From Sialis fuliginosa (taxonomy: Eukaryota; Arthropoda; Insecta; Megaloptera; Sialidae), in contig OY540812.1 of assembly GCA_961205875.1 (NCBI GenBank), positions 34,729,098 to 34,793,097 on the forward strand: 64,000 nucleotides of DNA, written 5' to 3'. Of the stretch, positions 34,981-46,359 are shown piece by piece. Position 1 is the first letter of the stretch. Every line of letters begins with the position of its first letter. The position numbers were made by a program, and so were the translations under genes. The notes below the pieces were generated by a model that was not told the origin of the DNA, searched no databases, and was given only the letters and a program-made list of their open reading frames with translations.

Positions 34981-35280
34981 TAAGGAGATTTTTTAGTAAT
35001 GCCTGCAGTACATATTCGCCGACTATAGACTGGACTACTCGAACGTGAGAGTGTACTGGCAACACTCGGCTCGCCCTGTAGTGACTCGCCTCGTGACGGT
35101 TTTTTTACCACGAGTCAAAGGAACCGAGTGGCTAGATCGAGCGCATCAGTAAACGCTCGTCTGAGGTTTGATGTATATATACATTCCGTTTTTATTAATT
35201 ATAAATAAATAAAGCTTGTAATAAAACAAATACTTACAAAATTATTTATATGTTACAATAATTATTACAAATAAATAATT

Positions 35281-35850
35281 TTGTAAGTATTGTTATTTCC
35301 TTTTAAATAATTCGGATCTATCTCACGGCGAGAATATTCGCCGTGAGAAGATTCTCTGCATTCACCTTCACGGTTGTTACCGCGAAGTCCCTTGTGAATT
35401 TTTGATATATATTTTTTTCATCGCCTCGCGGTATGCAGCCCGATATATCGTACACTTTTGTTTTCTATACAATAAATAATTATAGATGAAATGAATGAAT
35501 GACTCTTAATACGTAGGTATTAAATAATTATACTTTTTTTAAATGTTCAATTATATACACTTTTTTTTGGAATTTTTAACTTCCCAACTGGAAGTTATTG
35601 TAAGTATTGTTATTTCCTTGTAGAAAATTTAGATCTGTCTCACGGCGAGATGTTTCCCTGTGTTGCTGTTTGCCTCCACGGTTGTTACAGCGAAACCCCT
35701 TGTAATTTGTATTACGATTTTTTTAAATTTTCTTCATGGCCTCGCAGTAAGCTGCCCAATATATATTGTTCTTTTGTTTTCTATAAAATAAAAAATTATA
35801 GATGAAATGAATGAATGACTCTTAATACAAATTAAATAATTATAATACTC
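35281..35850. repeat. Two-copy tandem duplication, about 317-bp unit
   Basis: TTGTAAGTATTGTTATTTCC at 35281 and at about 35598 start two diverged copies. Shared landmarks are CTCACGGCGAGA, CACGGTTGTTAC, ATAATTATAGATGAAATGAA and TGAATGACTCTTAATAC. The first copy has an extra GGCGAGAATATTCGCCGTGA palindrome. Function unknown. Confidence 0.65.
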
Positions 35851-35859
35851 ACTTTGTAT

Positions 35860-36290
35860 TTTCAATTGGTTTTTTTTCTCTGAAAAAAAATAAAAAATAT
35901 AATATTTATACAATATTTATTTATTCAGGATGTTTGCTACGACAATATAAATAATTTAATGAAACTTAGAATGGGTCATTTGGAAATAATTTAAGCAAAT
36001 ATATGAGTGCAACAGTTTTTTATATAGGCCATTTTAGTAAATTTTTTGTGGTACTAGAAAAACTTACCAAAAATATGGCTGCACTTTAACATTTTAAAAC
36101 GTATGATATTGTGAAAAAATGAATTCTTAAAAAAATATTTTTAAAAATCTAGCAGAAAGATGATCAAACTGTTTTAAAAACTGCTCTTCTTTTAAATATT
36201 TTAAAATATTCGTATAGCCATATCAAATACCCTGTATAAAAAACAATACTCTCCTTTCCATTGCTCTTTATCCTGTTTTTCTTTTTAAAT
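35860..36290. other. Gene-free AT-rich stretch
   Basis: Nothing supported; a transposon-like phrase sits at about 35990-36230, without borders. Confidence 0.3.
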
Positions 36291-36872
36291 TTCAGCCTTT
36301 TCGACATTGAGAGGAATTTCTAGGGAACATAGTAGGATCGCTTGGATGATAAAATACCCATCGATTCACTTTTGATAGCATTTCTTTATAAAACTAGGAA
36401 CCGAGTGGCTAGATCGAGCACATTCAGTAAACGCTCGTTTGAAGTTTGATGTACACATTCCGTTTTTTGTCAGCTAAGGTGTTTTGAAATATAAATAATT
36501 ATGACGGACATATTGAATTTAATTTTTACCTAACAAATACAGTTCATTGTTAAATTGCGTATATTCAATTGTTGTATATATTTGTCATTGTTGCCACTTG
36601 TCTATTTGTGTTATTAAATGATATATTTATTGTTGCAATTCAATTTAATATCAAAAGTATGAGCATATATACAGGTTGTATCATTATTGTAGAACTAGGC
36701 ATTTATTTCTATCAAAAAGTTCAAATAAGAAATATCTAGTTTCTTAATGTGAAATGAAATATGACATTCAATTTATAAATTTTTGCTTACTTTCGCGTTC
36801 GGTAGGTAACTTGTTTTTATTAAATTAATAAACATAATTGTAATATGCTACAATAACAGTTAAAAATTTTAA

Positions 36873-37630
36873 TGGAGGACACACACGCTACGATGGCACT
36901 GTTAGTTCCAACGGCAAAGTTAAACGTACGCTCCATACTGTCTACACACGTTACGACAAAACTATAGTTATTCATTTCGTTCCGCGATGTTTTCGACAGA
37001 CAACGTATTAGCAGTTGTTGGATTATTCTTCGCTATAAAAAAACAAGAGGTAGAAAAAATTAAGAAGCGGAAAAATCGTAGGACTTGGTGTAAAGATTGG
37101 CTAATGAAAAGAGAAACTTATTCTCAAGATTTTTCAAAAACATCGGCATATGTTGATCTAATGTTATTAATTTTTTTAACAACCAACTCTTTATCCGCTA
37201 CGGGTTCGATAATTTTCAATTTATATTTAACTTAATTAACTTTTAACGTTTAATTCACGGTTATGATACTTCTTGCTTTTTATCTACCATAGACAAAGTT
37301 CACTTCGATATATTTCAATAAACTCTTCTAACCATTCGCGACCACTCATAGAAGATATTTTTAACATAACTTCAGACCGCAAGCCAGCGGCGGCGATTGG
37401 TGAAACGGAACGGGCGTGTCTATCTGTCTATACACGTTACGATTAAATTGCACCGTTTTCTTCGATAACGATTTATCAATTCAAATTTTGCTATTGCTCC
37501 GTTCGACGGTACAGTTCAAGAAAATCGTACAAAACTGTACAATTTTCTCATACACACGTTACGATTTATCGTTACAGTTCGAACTGTACAGTGTGATCGT
37601 AGCGATTTCTCGTAGCGTGTGTGGCCTCCA
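36873..37630 (+). mobile_element. PIF/Harbinger-type element with transposase N-terminal remnant
   Basis: Terminal inverted repeat TGGAGGACACACACGCTACGA against CGTAGCGTGTGTGGCCTCCA (one mismatch), flanked by TAA at 36870-36872 and 37631-37633. Subterminal copies of CACACGTTACGA occur at about 36951, 37427 and 37551, and as CTACGA variants in both ends, as expected of transposase-binding repeats. The inside holds a short frame (36987-37235) like a Harbinger transposase start. 758 bp, non-autonomous. Confidence 0.75.
36987..37235 (+). pseudogene. Harbinger transposase N-terminal fragment
   Basis: An 82-codon open frame within the element 36873-37630. Residues about 25-50 (KKRKNRRTWCKDWLMKRETY) resemble the basic RRWW-x-WLxxR segment at the start of HARBI1-like transposases. 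The nuclease DDE domain is missing; the remainder is a hydrophobic read-through to TAA. Probably a deletion product and not translated to anything active. Confidence 0.45.
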
Positions 37631-37984
37631 TAAGCTTCGAACTGCAATTTGGATTTTCATTTTACTTTTATTTGTTAAATCAAAATGGTGTGGTTTTAAA
37701 TTATAAGCTATTGGATTTTTACATAACTGGTTTTGTTTAAAAAACATTACGATGTCAGACTATTTATCATTTTTTTTATTTTCGAAAATTAAATTATATT
37801 TCATGAATGTTTTTCGAGTTGTTTTCAACAGGAGAGGTGGCTCAAAATTGTCATAATCTCTTTACCATTTAAAGTGAATCAAGGGTCATTTGATTGACAA
37901 AATTGGTTAATGGCAGCTACATTGGTTGACCCTTGGTCGCAAACAGTAGCTATTACTGTATTTACTGTTCTACCGTGTAGGGCA

Positions 37985-38347
37985 GTAAGATTGAAGAATA
38001 ATTACAACGAAAAAAAAAATAAAAAACAATTTACTGTATCACTTATTTGAAGTAGATAATTTTTGAAAACTTTCTTTGCGAAATTATGAGAACTTAGAAT
38101 GATTGTGAATATTGTACGTATATTTTTCAATGGGCAAAAGCAGTATAGTTTAAAAATTACTGCATTTTTATGTTGAAAAATGATTTTACTGCTTTTATAT
38201 TCAGGAAAAGTAACTAATTTGTATAGTCGATAAACTTAAAAAATGATTATTCTATTGAAATAACATTCTTTTTGATTAATTTTATGACTAATATGTAGAA
38301 AACCGCCTGAAAAAATTAATAGCATCAAAATTACTTTTACGGCACGG
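37985..38347. mobile_element. About 360-bp insertion splitting the last array copy
   Basis: The last array unit is continuous in sequence up to about 37985 and resumes at about 38347. The sequence between is AT-rich and unrelated to other copies. CGTGTAGGGCAG at the left and CGGCACGGCAGTGTAG at the right resemble imperfect terminal repeats. Family unknown. Confidence 0.4.
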
Positions 38348-38349
38348 CA

Positions 38350-40063
38350 GTGTAGATTTTGTACATTTCAACAATTATATTTTTGAGCGTACATGTGGGG
38401 ATTGTACATCGTGTAAAATATAGGCAATGAGCTGTTTCCACTTCTTGCAAACACCATGTAACATGAACACAAGTACGTGGTTAGCTTCAAAACCTTGTAT
38501 GATATCTCTTACAACATCATACTTCAAAAATTCAGCAAGGGACATTTCATCAAACAGATGGGGGAGGGTCAAAAATTGTCATAATCTCTTTACCTTTTAC
38601 AATGAAACAAGGGCCATTTGATTGACAAAATTGGTTAATGGTTGCTACATTGATTGACCCTTGGTCGCAAACAGTAAATATCATTGTAAGTTCTACAGAC
38701 TGTAGATTTTGTATCATTTCAACAATTATATTTTTGAACGTACATGTGGGAATTGTACCTCGTCTAAAAAATAGGCAATGGGCTGTTTTGACTTCTTGCA
38801 AACACCATGTAACATGAATACAAGTACGTGGTTAGCTTCAAAACTTTGTATGATATCTCTTACAACATCATACTTCAAAAATTCAGCAAGGGACATTTCA
38901 TCAAATAGGTGGGGGAGGGTCAAAAATTGTCATAATCTCTTTACCTTTTACAGTGAAACAAGGATCATTTGACTGACAATGTTGGTTAATGGTTGCTACA
39001 TTGATTGACCCTTGGTCGTAAACAGTAACTATCACTGCAAGTACTACAGACTGTAGATTTTGTATCATTTCAACAATTATATTTTTGAACGTACATTTGG
39101 GAATTGTACCTCGTGTAAAAAAATAGACAATGGACTGTTTCCACTTCTTGCAAACACCATGTATCATGAAATACAAGTGCGTGGTTAACTATTCTATCCG
39201 TTCTATCGTAAGACCCGAAATCTTCAAAACCTTGTATGATATCTCTTACAATATCATACTTCAAAGATTCAGCCAAGGACAATTCATCAAACAAGTGGGG
39301 GAGGGTCAAAAATTGTCATAATCTCTTTACCATTTACAGTGAAACAAAGATCATTTGACTGTCAAAGTTGGTTAATGGCTGCTACATTGGTTGATCCTTG
39401 GTCGTAAACAGGAGCTATCACTGCAAGTACTACAGACTGTAGATTTTGTATCATTTCAACAATTATATTTTTGAACGTACATTTGGGAATTGTACCTCGT
39501 GTAAGAAAATAGGCAATGGACTGTTTCCACTTCTTGCAAACACCATGTATCATGAAATACAAGTGCGTGGTTAGCTATTCTATCCGTTCTATCGTAAGAC
39601 CCGAAATCTTCAAAACCTTGTATGATATCTCTTACAATATCATACTTCAAAGATTCAGCCAAGGACAATTCATCAAACAAGTGGGGGAGGGTCAAAAATT
39701 GTCATAATCTCTTTACCATTTACAGTGAAACAAAGATCATTTGACTGTCAAAGTTGGTTAATGGCTGCTACATTGGTTGATCCTTGGTCGTAAACAGGAG
39801 CTATCACTGCAAGTACTACAGACTGTAGATTTTGTATCATTTCAACAATTATATTTTTGAACGTACATTTGGGAATTGTACCTCGTGTAAGAAAATAGGC
39901 AATGGACTGTTTCCACTTCTTGCAAACACCATGTAACATGAAATACAAGTGCGTGGTTAGCTATTCTATCGGTTCTATCGAAATACCCGAAATCTTCAAA
40001 ACCTTGTATGATATCTCTTACAATATCATGCTTCAAAGATTCAGCCAGGGACATTTCATCGAA
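38350..40063 (-). repeat. Tandem array of a P-like transposase segment (386/351 bp)
   Basis: FDEM/FDEL codons begin at 40063, 39677, 39291, 38905 and 38554: spacing 386, 386, 386 and 351 bp. The two copies furthest 3' lack about 35 bp encoding the DFGxxDRTDRI part. The three 5' copies share an extra T that shifts the frame after HALVF. The unit junction fuses FDPPP with TLPHLFDE, as if DPPHL recombined with the start of the unit. Confidence 0.8.
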
Positions 40064-40479
40064 CATAAGAGTACAAAATCTATCTAACGGAGACATATTT
40101 TCTACTCTATATTTTAATAAATCGAACACTTCTTTATTTATACCGGTCTCAAAAGGTACATAATCTAAAAGAGACGTTGTAGTGTTCTTTTTGTTGGAAA
40201 ATTTAAAATCTTTATCAAAAATTTATAACATCGTGGACCCCTCTTATAAATAATAAAAAATAAAAAAATTGTCATCATCATTGCCAGAATGTTTATTAGT
40301 TTTTAATTGGGATTTAATGAAATTTAATGCTGTAATATTTAATTTGTTTTCCTTATGTTTGAAAACTTTAGAGTTCTGGACTTTTATTACTTTGTACAAA
40401 TTTCCTTTACAGTTACTTAATTTACGTTTCAATTTGGAAATTCTAAAAGATTGCAACTTAGATTTTATTTTCTAATTTA

Positions 40480-42600
40480 TGACTATGCACAATGGATTTG
40501 GAAGAAGTAGAAAGTGAGATGCAAGCGACATTAGCTTCAAATGTATTACTAGCATTAGTTACTAAAAGCTCCATGTTATTTTTATCAATTGGACTCCAAT
40601 CGTTTAGAAATCATATTTTTCATCATTGAATTATCAATGCACAACGCGTCCAAAAAATATGTTTGTATAGTTCGATCAGGAACAATACCACTATCAATGT
40701 TTATTAAAAATGGAGTGAAATGTGAGATGAACAAAATGTATCTGGCATATTACTCTCAATATGCTATACAATAGTTCGTACATTTTCTTCATCATTTTGT
40801 AATCGTGCAAGTTGTTTTTGATTATGCATTAGATGTTCATGATCGAGTGATTCACTGCTGTGTAATCTCATATTCTTTGCATACACACCAACAATACTTG
40901 TAAGAGTCCATCTTACCATTTGCCGAACCTCTTCGAATAAAACCAAACATTCCACATTCGCTCTTATTGTCTTTAATTACATTCATTTCTACGTCCACGT
41001 ATGACTTCGAAGTGTCCTGCCTCAAATTATTTTTGCACTTCTTCTGGTATATCGTTCAACATTTATAAATATGTATACTTATATTTATATTTTGAGTTTA
41101 TATAAATGACCATTTTTTGAATTTATATATAGTTTTTCGCGAGGTTAGGTCATCGAATTAAATTAATAAAATTTTTTTTATTAATTAAAATGTATCGGCA
41201 GTTATTTGTCTTCTTCAGTTTCTTAAAATTAATAATTGTCCATTTTACTTCCATGTTCTGAATGAAATGGAAGTATTGTAATACCATCGAAAAATCGTGT
41301 CCGAGATAATAACAGATTCTGATTGTACTAACTTCAAAACTTAAAGAAAAGTTGGCGGCTGTGCGTGTGTCTGGATGTAGAATTTTTTTTCGTTCACGTT
41401 AACTACTGTAAAAACGCACCGATCTTTCATTATTTTTGGGGAAAATGTTTGTCTCAGTGAGTACTCCAGACCTATTGATTATGGTGCTAATCGGATTAGG
41501 GGTTTTGGAAATATTCGAAATTTTGTAACTTTTTTCGTCTAAAAAGTGAATGTTGCGAGTATTATCTCACTAATTTTGATAAGATTTGATACATTTGTAT
41601 TTCAATTGAACCTAAGGGACATTTATTATTTGTACGTGCCTAAACATCAACTGCATCAACTGAACTATAGGGAGCGTTCTCTGTCATGAACTAAAATGCC
41701 CAACTCTACTTTGAAACATTTTTAAACATTGTGTGAATATATTGATGACAGTAATGAATGTCAATTTACGTTAAGAGAACTGCATGAGAAATTAAGAGAT
41801 TTTCTAAAAACGAAGAAATTATGTAGTGACAAATATCTAAATTAACTAATTTTAGAATATTATGTAGCCCAGGAAAATAAGGATCTAAGTAATTTTTTCT
41901 CACCGGGATTATATTTAGGCATAAGAAATAACGTGTGAAAATTCAATTGCGAAATCATGTGTGCAAAAAAAGTTATTCAAGGTCAAAGGTCGGAAAAATC
42001 AGTATTTTCCAAATATCTCGTAAACTATTAGTTTTACGGCAATTTTAGTTATAATAAAATTTGTTATTTAGATAATTTTACATAAAAAAGGTCCTATACA
42101 AAATTTCCGTAGGGCCAATAGTTCTCGAGATAAATTGGAGTAAGGCGCGTACTCCACTACATGTTACGTACAGTAGTGTATAGGGGAAAGGCTTGTACCT
42201 TGGAACATTTTTTACTATTTTAATTATTGCACTGACATCTTTCATTCGAATACAATAATCTTTTAGCCCTGCAGAGATTACAATTGTAGGCAGCTGTTAC
42301 CAAACAATCATTTTGCTATCACCAAAGCGTACCCTACTACTCATTGTTTAATAAGTTGGTAATTTTTGTCCCAAGGTAAGACCTACGGTTTTACTTTGGG
42401 ACAGTGTTGGTTCTACCTTGAGAAATGATGTGGAAATGAAGCAAGAACTGAGTAGTAAATGTTTTTTATTATGAAAATATGTTAAACATAATTATTATTA
42501 AAAAGGTTCAGAAGAAGTCGAATATTGCACAACTCATTTTTTAACAACTTCTTTCTTTGGGCATAATTTACCTTTCTTACTGCCTTTTTTTACTCAGCAC
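40480..42600. other. Gene-free repeat-rich stretch
   Basis: No reliable exon. A minus-strand open piece at 40764-40955 may be upstream transposon sequence but shows no recognised domain. A paragraph at 41290-41640 and another at 41930-42180 read like dispersed repeats (ATCTCGTAAACTATTAG, GTAGGGCCAATAGTTCTCGAG). A GAGCCGCAGGTTGGCCAGCC phrase near 42616 is a typical transposon terminus. Confidence 0.35.
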
Positions 42601-42639
42601 ATAAGAGCGTCGCGAGCCGCAGGTTGGCCAGCCCTGCTT

Positions 42640-43245
42640 TAATGCATATTCTCGTAAATGAATATACTGTTTTGAAAGCTATTGTTTATTCCAATGATCT
42701 ACAATATATATTCGGGGAATTAATGAAAGAAGAAATCGATATTTTTAAATCAAATGTTTCTTTAAAATACATCAACATCTTAGAAGAAACTATAGAACAG
42801 ACAAAAAAAACTAATCGTACTAGTAAATTATGGATACAGTATTTTGAACAAATTCAGTTGATGTTACAATTTAATCGTGCCGAAAGAATGGGAAATTGGC
42901 AGTTTCATATTGAAACTGTTCATAGAATGCTACCATATTTTCTTGCAGGAGGACATAACTTATATGTATATGCCAAATCAACACAGCTATATGTAAAAAA
43001 ATATGGCTGAGTTACATCAACGTTTGAATCTAAATGTATATGAAAAATATACTAATGGTTATTTTACAATACGTTATTTTACAAAACCTTAATGAGATCA
43101 ATGAAAGTCGATGGTGGTCTTACTCGTGGTAGAAATAATGTATTACTAAAATGGATCTGCATCTGCTTGTCAACTAATTATTGAGGCAGTTGAAAATTTA
43201 TGTAAAGTAAAAAACAATACCTCAGAACCACACGTCGATCTTAGG
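42640..43245 (+). pseudogene. Arthropod transposon-linked ORF fragment (function unknown)
   Basis: Plus-strand frames read KLWIQYFEQIQLMLQFNRAE, RMGNWQFHIETVHRMLPYFL and GGHNLYVYAKSTQLYV, then in another frame YEKYTNGYFTIRY and LMRSMKVDGGLTRGR. I recognise this order from uncharacterised ORFs that are repeated in many arthropod genomes and treated as transposon-derived. Between YFTIRY and LMRSMK the usual linker is deleted; frameshifts occur. The N-terminus is fused to a GC-rich transposon terminus at about 42600-42636. Confidence 0.55.
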
Positions 43246-43541
43246 GAAAAGTAGAAAAATAGAAACTGCCTAACTATTCTATAAAGTACATATTTATGTA
43301 GTATAAATGTAAATAAAAAATAAACAGAAGATCACATATACATATGTATGTAGATTTTTTTTACTACAACGTAATTATAAAACAACAGCTGTAACTTTTT
43401 TCCTACGACTCACATGTATGGGAACTTTTTCAGATAGACTCACGAATATATCTACTACGCCTATTTGAAAATCCCCATTAATTGATATTCCGAAAAAAAA
43501 GTTATAAGCATTTGTGTAAACAGGTACACAATACGACATAA

Positions 43542-43860
43542 TCTATAATAATATATATAAAGCTCAACGTGTCTGTCCGTTAGTGCGCTTATCACTCGAG
43601 AACCACTTATCCGATTTACGTGTTTTTTTTAAATTCATGGGTACGTTCTCTTGCCAGGTTAAAGGCTATATTTTATTACGATAGGTAACATAACAACTAA
43701 GTAGTGATGATAATATCATCTTAATACTCGTGGTAGAGGTATAAGTGATAATGTATTACTAAAATGGATAACATCTGCACCTGCTTATCAACTAATTATT
43801 GAGGCGTTTTAAAACTTAAGGAAAGTAGAAAATAGAGACTAAAGGACAAAAATATTTTTA
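43542..43860 (+). mobile_element. 5' end of Helitron (28757 family) joined to second ORF fragment
   Basis: TCTATAATAATATATATAAA after A, followed by GCTCAACGTGTCTGTCCGTT and ACTCGAGAACCACTTATCCG, matches the 5' 165 bp of the Helitron at 28757. From 43717 the sequence encodes TRGRGISDNVLLKWITSAPA followed by YQLIIEA, a copy of the end of the fragment at 42640-43245 with fewer mutations. No 3' Helitron terminus was found, so the extent is uncertain. Confidence 0.5.
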
Positions 43861-44021
43861 TAACCTTGTTAAATCCAGGGTTTCGAACCGAAAACCGGAA
43901 AAACCGTTATTTTTTGCCGGAACAAAAACCTTAACCGAACCAAAAAAAAATATCGGGTTTTTCGGTTCGGTTGGGAAGAAAATAAAATTTCATATCTTCA
44001 TTTATACAAAATCGCAATTAC

Positions 44022-44760
44022 ATGTGGTTTTTGGAACTCCAGCAACACTAGTTAGTGTTGAAAGAACCTTCTCTGGCTTAAAGTCAGTGCCGGATTAAGT
44101 TAGCGCGGGGCCTGAAGCAAATGTTATAAAGAGGCCATTGGCTGAGGCGTCGCTAGGGGGAGGGGGGTGACTCCCAAGGTGGAAATCGATAGTGTCCTCC
44201 CCTCGACCCGAAAAAATGTCAATAGGATTTATTTTTTGTGCATTAGGCATGTCACCCCCTGTGAATTTTTAACGACAGAATAAATATTAGTGGGCTCTAT
44301 TTTTTTAAAATAAATTGAACGGTTATCACTCGTTAAATAGACTTGACTATTACCAAAAGTCGATTGATTCAATTTATTAAACATTTTACCCCTTGGAAGC
44401 TTTTAACCAAAAAGGAGGTAAATAGACTTTATTTTATTAACAAATGAGACGAGAGTGTCTAATGTGGGCAAATTTAGAAAAATCGATTCACAAATCAAAG
44501 ATCGGAGTTTTAAAAATCGATTTTTCGATTAAATCAAATCGAGATTGGAAACCCTAAAATTAAATTATTAATTACTGTAGTTTTGGACACCCGGTATCAA
44601 TCATTGGACGGTAGATGATAAATCCAATAAGAGATATTTATCCGAAACCCACGGGACCCCCAGAGACGCGGGGCACATAGCATTTGTTACTTCTGCTACG
44701 TGATTAATCCGAAACTGCTTAAAGTATATATTACGAGATAATAGAAATAATTTAAATTAA
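44022..44760 (+). pseudogene. hAT transposase C-terminal fragment split by a MITE
   Basis: Codons before the insertion read VVFGTPATLVSVERTFSGLK, the start of the hAT C-terminal dimerisation domain (ATxxSxERxFS). After the MITE and its duplicated CTTAAAGT the frame resumes with YILRDNRNNLN, as expected of the same domain. Upstream sequence (43870-43980) is rich in CGGTTCGGTT phrases and not readable as protein. Only the C-terminal region is left. Confidence 0.7.
44085..44717. mobile_element. hAT-type MITE, CAGTGCCGGATTAA family, with exact 8-bp duplication
   Basis: Left end CAGTGCCGGATTAA, right end TTAATCCGAAACTG. Target duplication CTTAAAGT at 44077-44084 and 44718-44725, 8 bp as for hAT. 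Inner paired segments include GCGGGGCCTGAAGCAAATGT and GCGGGGCACATAGCATTTGT (complementary placement). 633 bp, non-coding. Confidence 0.9.
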
Positions 44761-44960
44761 TAATACACTTATTTTTTATATCTTTCTAATCATTTCAGGT
44801 GTAAAATATAGTAGAAAGTAGGGAAAAGGTTCGAAAAGGAATAAAACAAAAAAGGAAAAAATATCCGAGATAAATTTGACAAAACATATGTAGGAAGTTT
44901 TGTCAATACATATACAATTTTTGAAATTTCCAATACATTTTATAAATGAACATTACAATG

Positions 44961-46146
44961 TTATAGTCCAATCAAATTATCAAAATAAAGTAGTTCGTAA
45001 GACATTGTTCTACAGAGTCATTTTTTTTATTTTAAATTGTTGGGGGGTGTGTTCTGAGTATTACATTAAGTTGGCGCGGTCTATGACCTTGAGCGTTGTC
45101 CGCTATAAGCGCGAAACTTTAAACATAATTATCTCGTAAATCGTTCATCCTATGATAAAATTTATTACCACCTTTTTTGTTCAACAGACTTGAATCTACA
45201 AATTTGTTCATAGGTCTAACTGTCTACCATCAATTGGTAACGAGATATAATGAAAGGAAGTTAACAAAAAACGATTTTTTGCATTTATTTCCTAAAGAAG
45301 CGATTATATTGAAAAAACTTAAAAGGCAATCTTTTAGAACTATCAATTTCCAATATTTTTTCTTACAGCCATTATTTCTGAAAACTCATGGTTTGCCAGT
45401 TATAGCCTGCGAAGCAATGCAAAAAAACATTTTTTCGTTATATTTCAAAAACCATAATGCAACCTTCAAAATATGTAATGACAAAAGTGTAGATAACAAA
45501 ATTCTATACGTGTTTTGTTTGAAAAAAAATTTTTTTTTTGTTTGAAATTTTTGTTTGTTTGTTTATTAACAAACAAAAAGAATATTTTTTTTTTAACAAA
45601 AAATATATAGAATTTTATTATCTACACATTTGTCATTACACATTTTGAAGGTTGCATTATGGTTTTTGAAATATAACGAAAAAGTGTTTTTTTACAATGT
45701 TTCGCGGGCTATAACTGGTAAACTATGAGTTTTCCGAAATGATGGTTGTAAGAAAAATTATTGAAAATTGATAGTTCTAAAAGATTGCTATTTAAGTTTT
45801 TTCAATATAATCGCTTTTTTACGAAATAAATGCAAAAAATCGTTTTTTGTTAACTTCCTTGCATTATATCTCGTTATCAATTGATGGTAGACAATTAGAC
45901 CAGTGAACAAATTTGTAGATACAAGTCTGTTGAACAAAAAAGGTAGTAATAAATTTTATCGTAGGATGAACGATTTACGAGATAATTACGTTTAAAGTTT
46001 TTGCGCTTATAGCGGACAACGCTCAATGTCATAAACCACGCCAACTTAATGTAATACTTAGAACACACCCCCCAACAATATAAAATTTAAAAAATGACTC
46101 TGTAGAACAATGCAGAACAAATATACAATTTGATTGGGCTATTATG
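44961..46146. mobile_element. 1.2-kb foldback (about 540-bp arms)
   Basis: The arms meet near 45550 with a short spacer. The left arm runs ATAGTCCAATCAAATT, GTTCTACAGAGTCATT, GGGGTGTGTTCTGAGTATTA, TTGTCCGCTATAAGCGC and CATCAATTGGTAACGAGATA; the right arm is its complement with scattered changes. Open frames inside are arm artefacts. Confidence 0.85.
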
Positions 46147-46359
46147 GTATCGTAATTTCCTACACAGTATAGTATTTCAAATTCCAACACCATGTTGTAA
46201 AAATTCTAATCCTTCACTTTATGATTTACAATACGTATTTGAAATTTCGGGAACTGTATGATTAAAACTTCTAGCACATGTTTTGTAAATTAGGATCGGA
46301 AATTTTTGACAGTGTATAGTTGTAACCTCCTCCCTAAAAGAGTTTAGGTACGTTCCCTC

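Larger units (their letters stand above)
37830..40456 (-). pseudogene. P-element/THAP9-like transposase with tandemly amplified middle exon
   Basis: Upstream on the minus strand is a basic, coiled-coil-like start (KLKRKLSNCKGNLYK, 40456-40244). Then, past a gap, come FPTKRTLQ, an INKEVFDLLKYRVENMSPLD segment and FDEMSLAESLKHDIVRDIIQ. This matches the catalytic-domain entry of P-element/THAP9 transposases (FDEM with its acidic residue). What follows (GFED, RTDRIANHALVF, HGVCKKWKQSIAYFL, DQGSTNVAAINQL, GKEIMTIFDPP) is present about five times in tandem, the last copy broken by an insert at about 37985-38347. Each copy has frameshifts or stops. The C-terminal domains are not attached here. Confidence 0.7.

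Noticed and set aside
34991-35160. GC-richer segment (CTCGAACGTGAGAGTGTACT) as a gene or SINE
   Set aside because: No tRNA boxes, no open frame and no partner terminus. Part of it recurs at about 36400-36460, so it is repeat sequence of unknown type.
40764-40955. Possible THAP domain upstream of the P-like remnant
   Set aside because: The expected C2CH pattern with AVPTY-like ending is not readable in any frame, so I left it uncalled.
45177-45545. 122-codon open frame on the plus strand
   Set aside because: It lies wholly within the left arm of the 44961-46146 foldback, has no upstream gene signals, and the opposite arm does not keep the frame.
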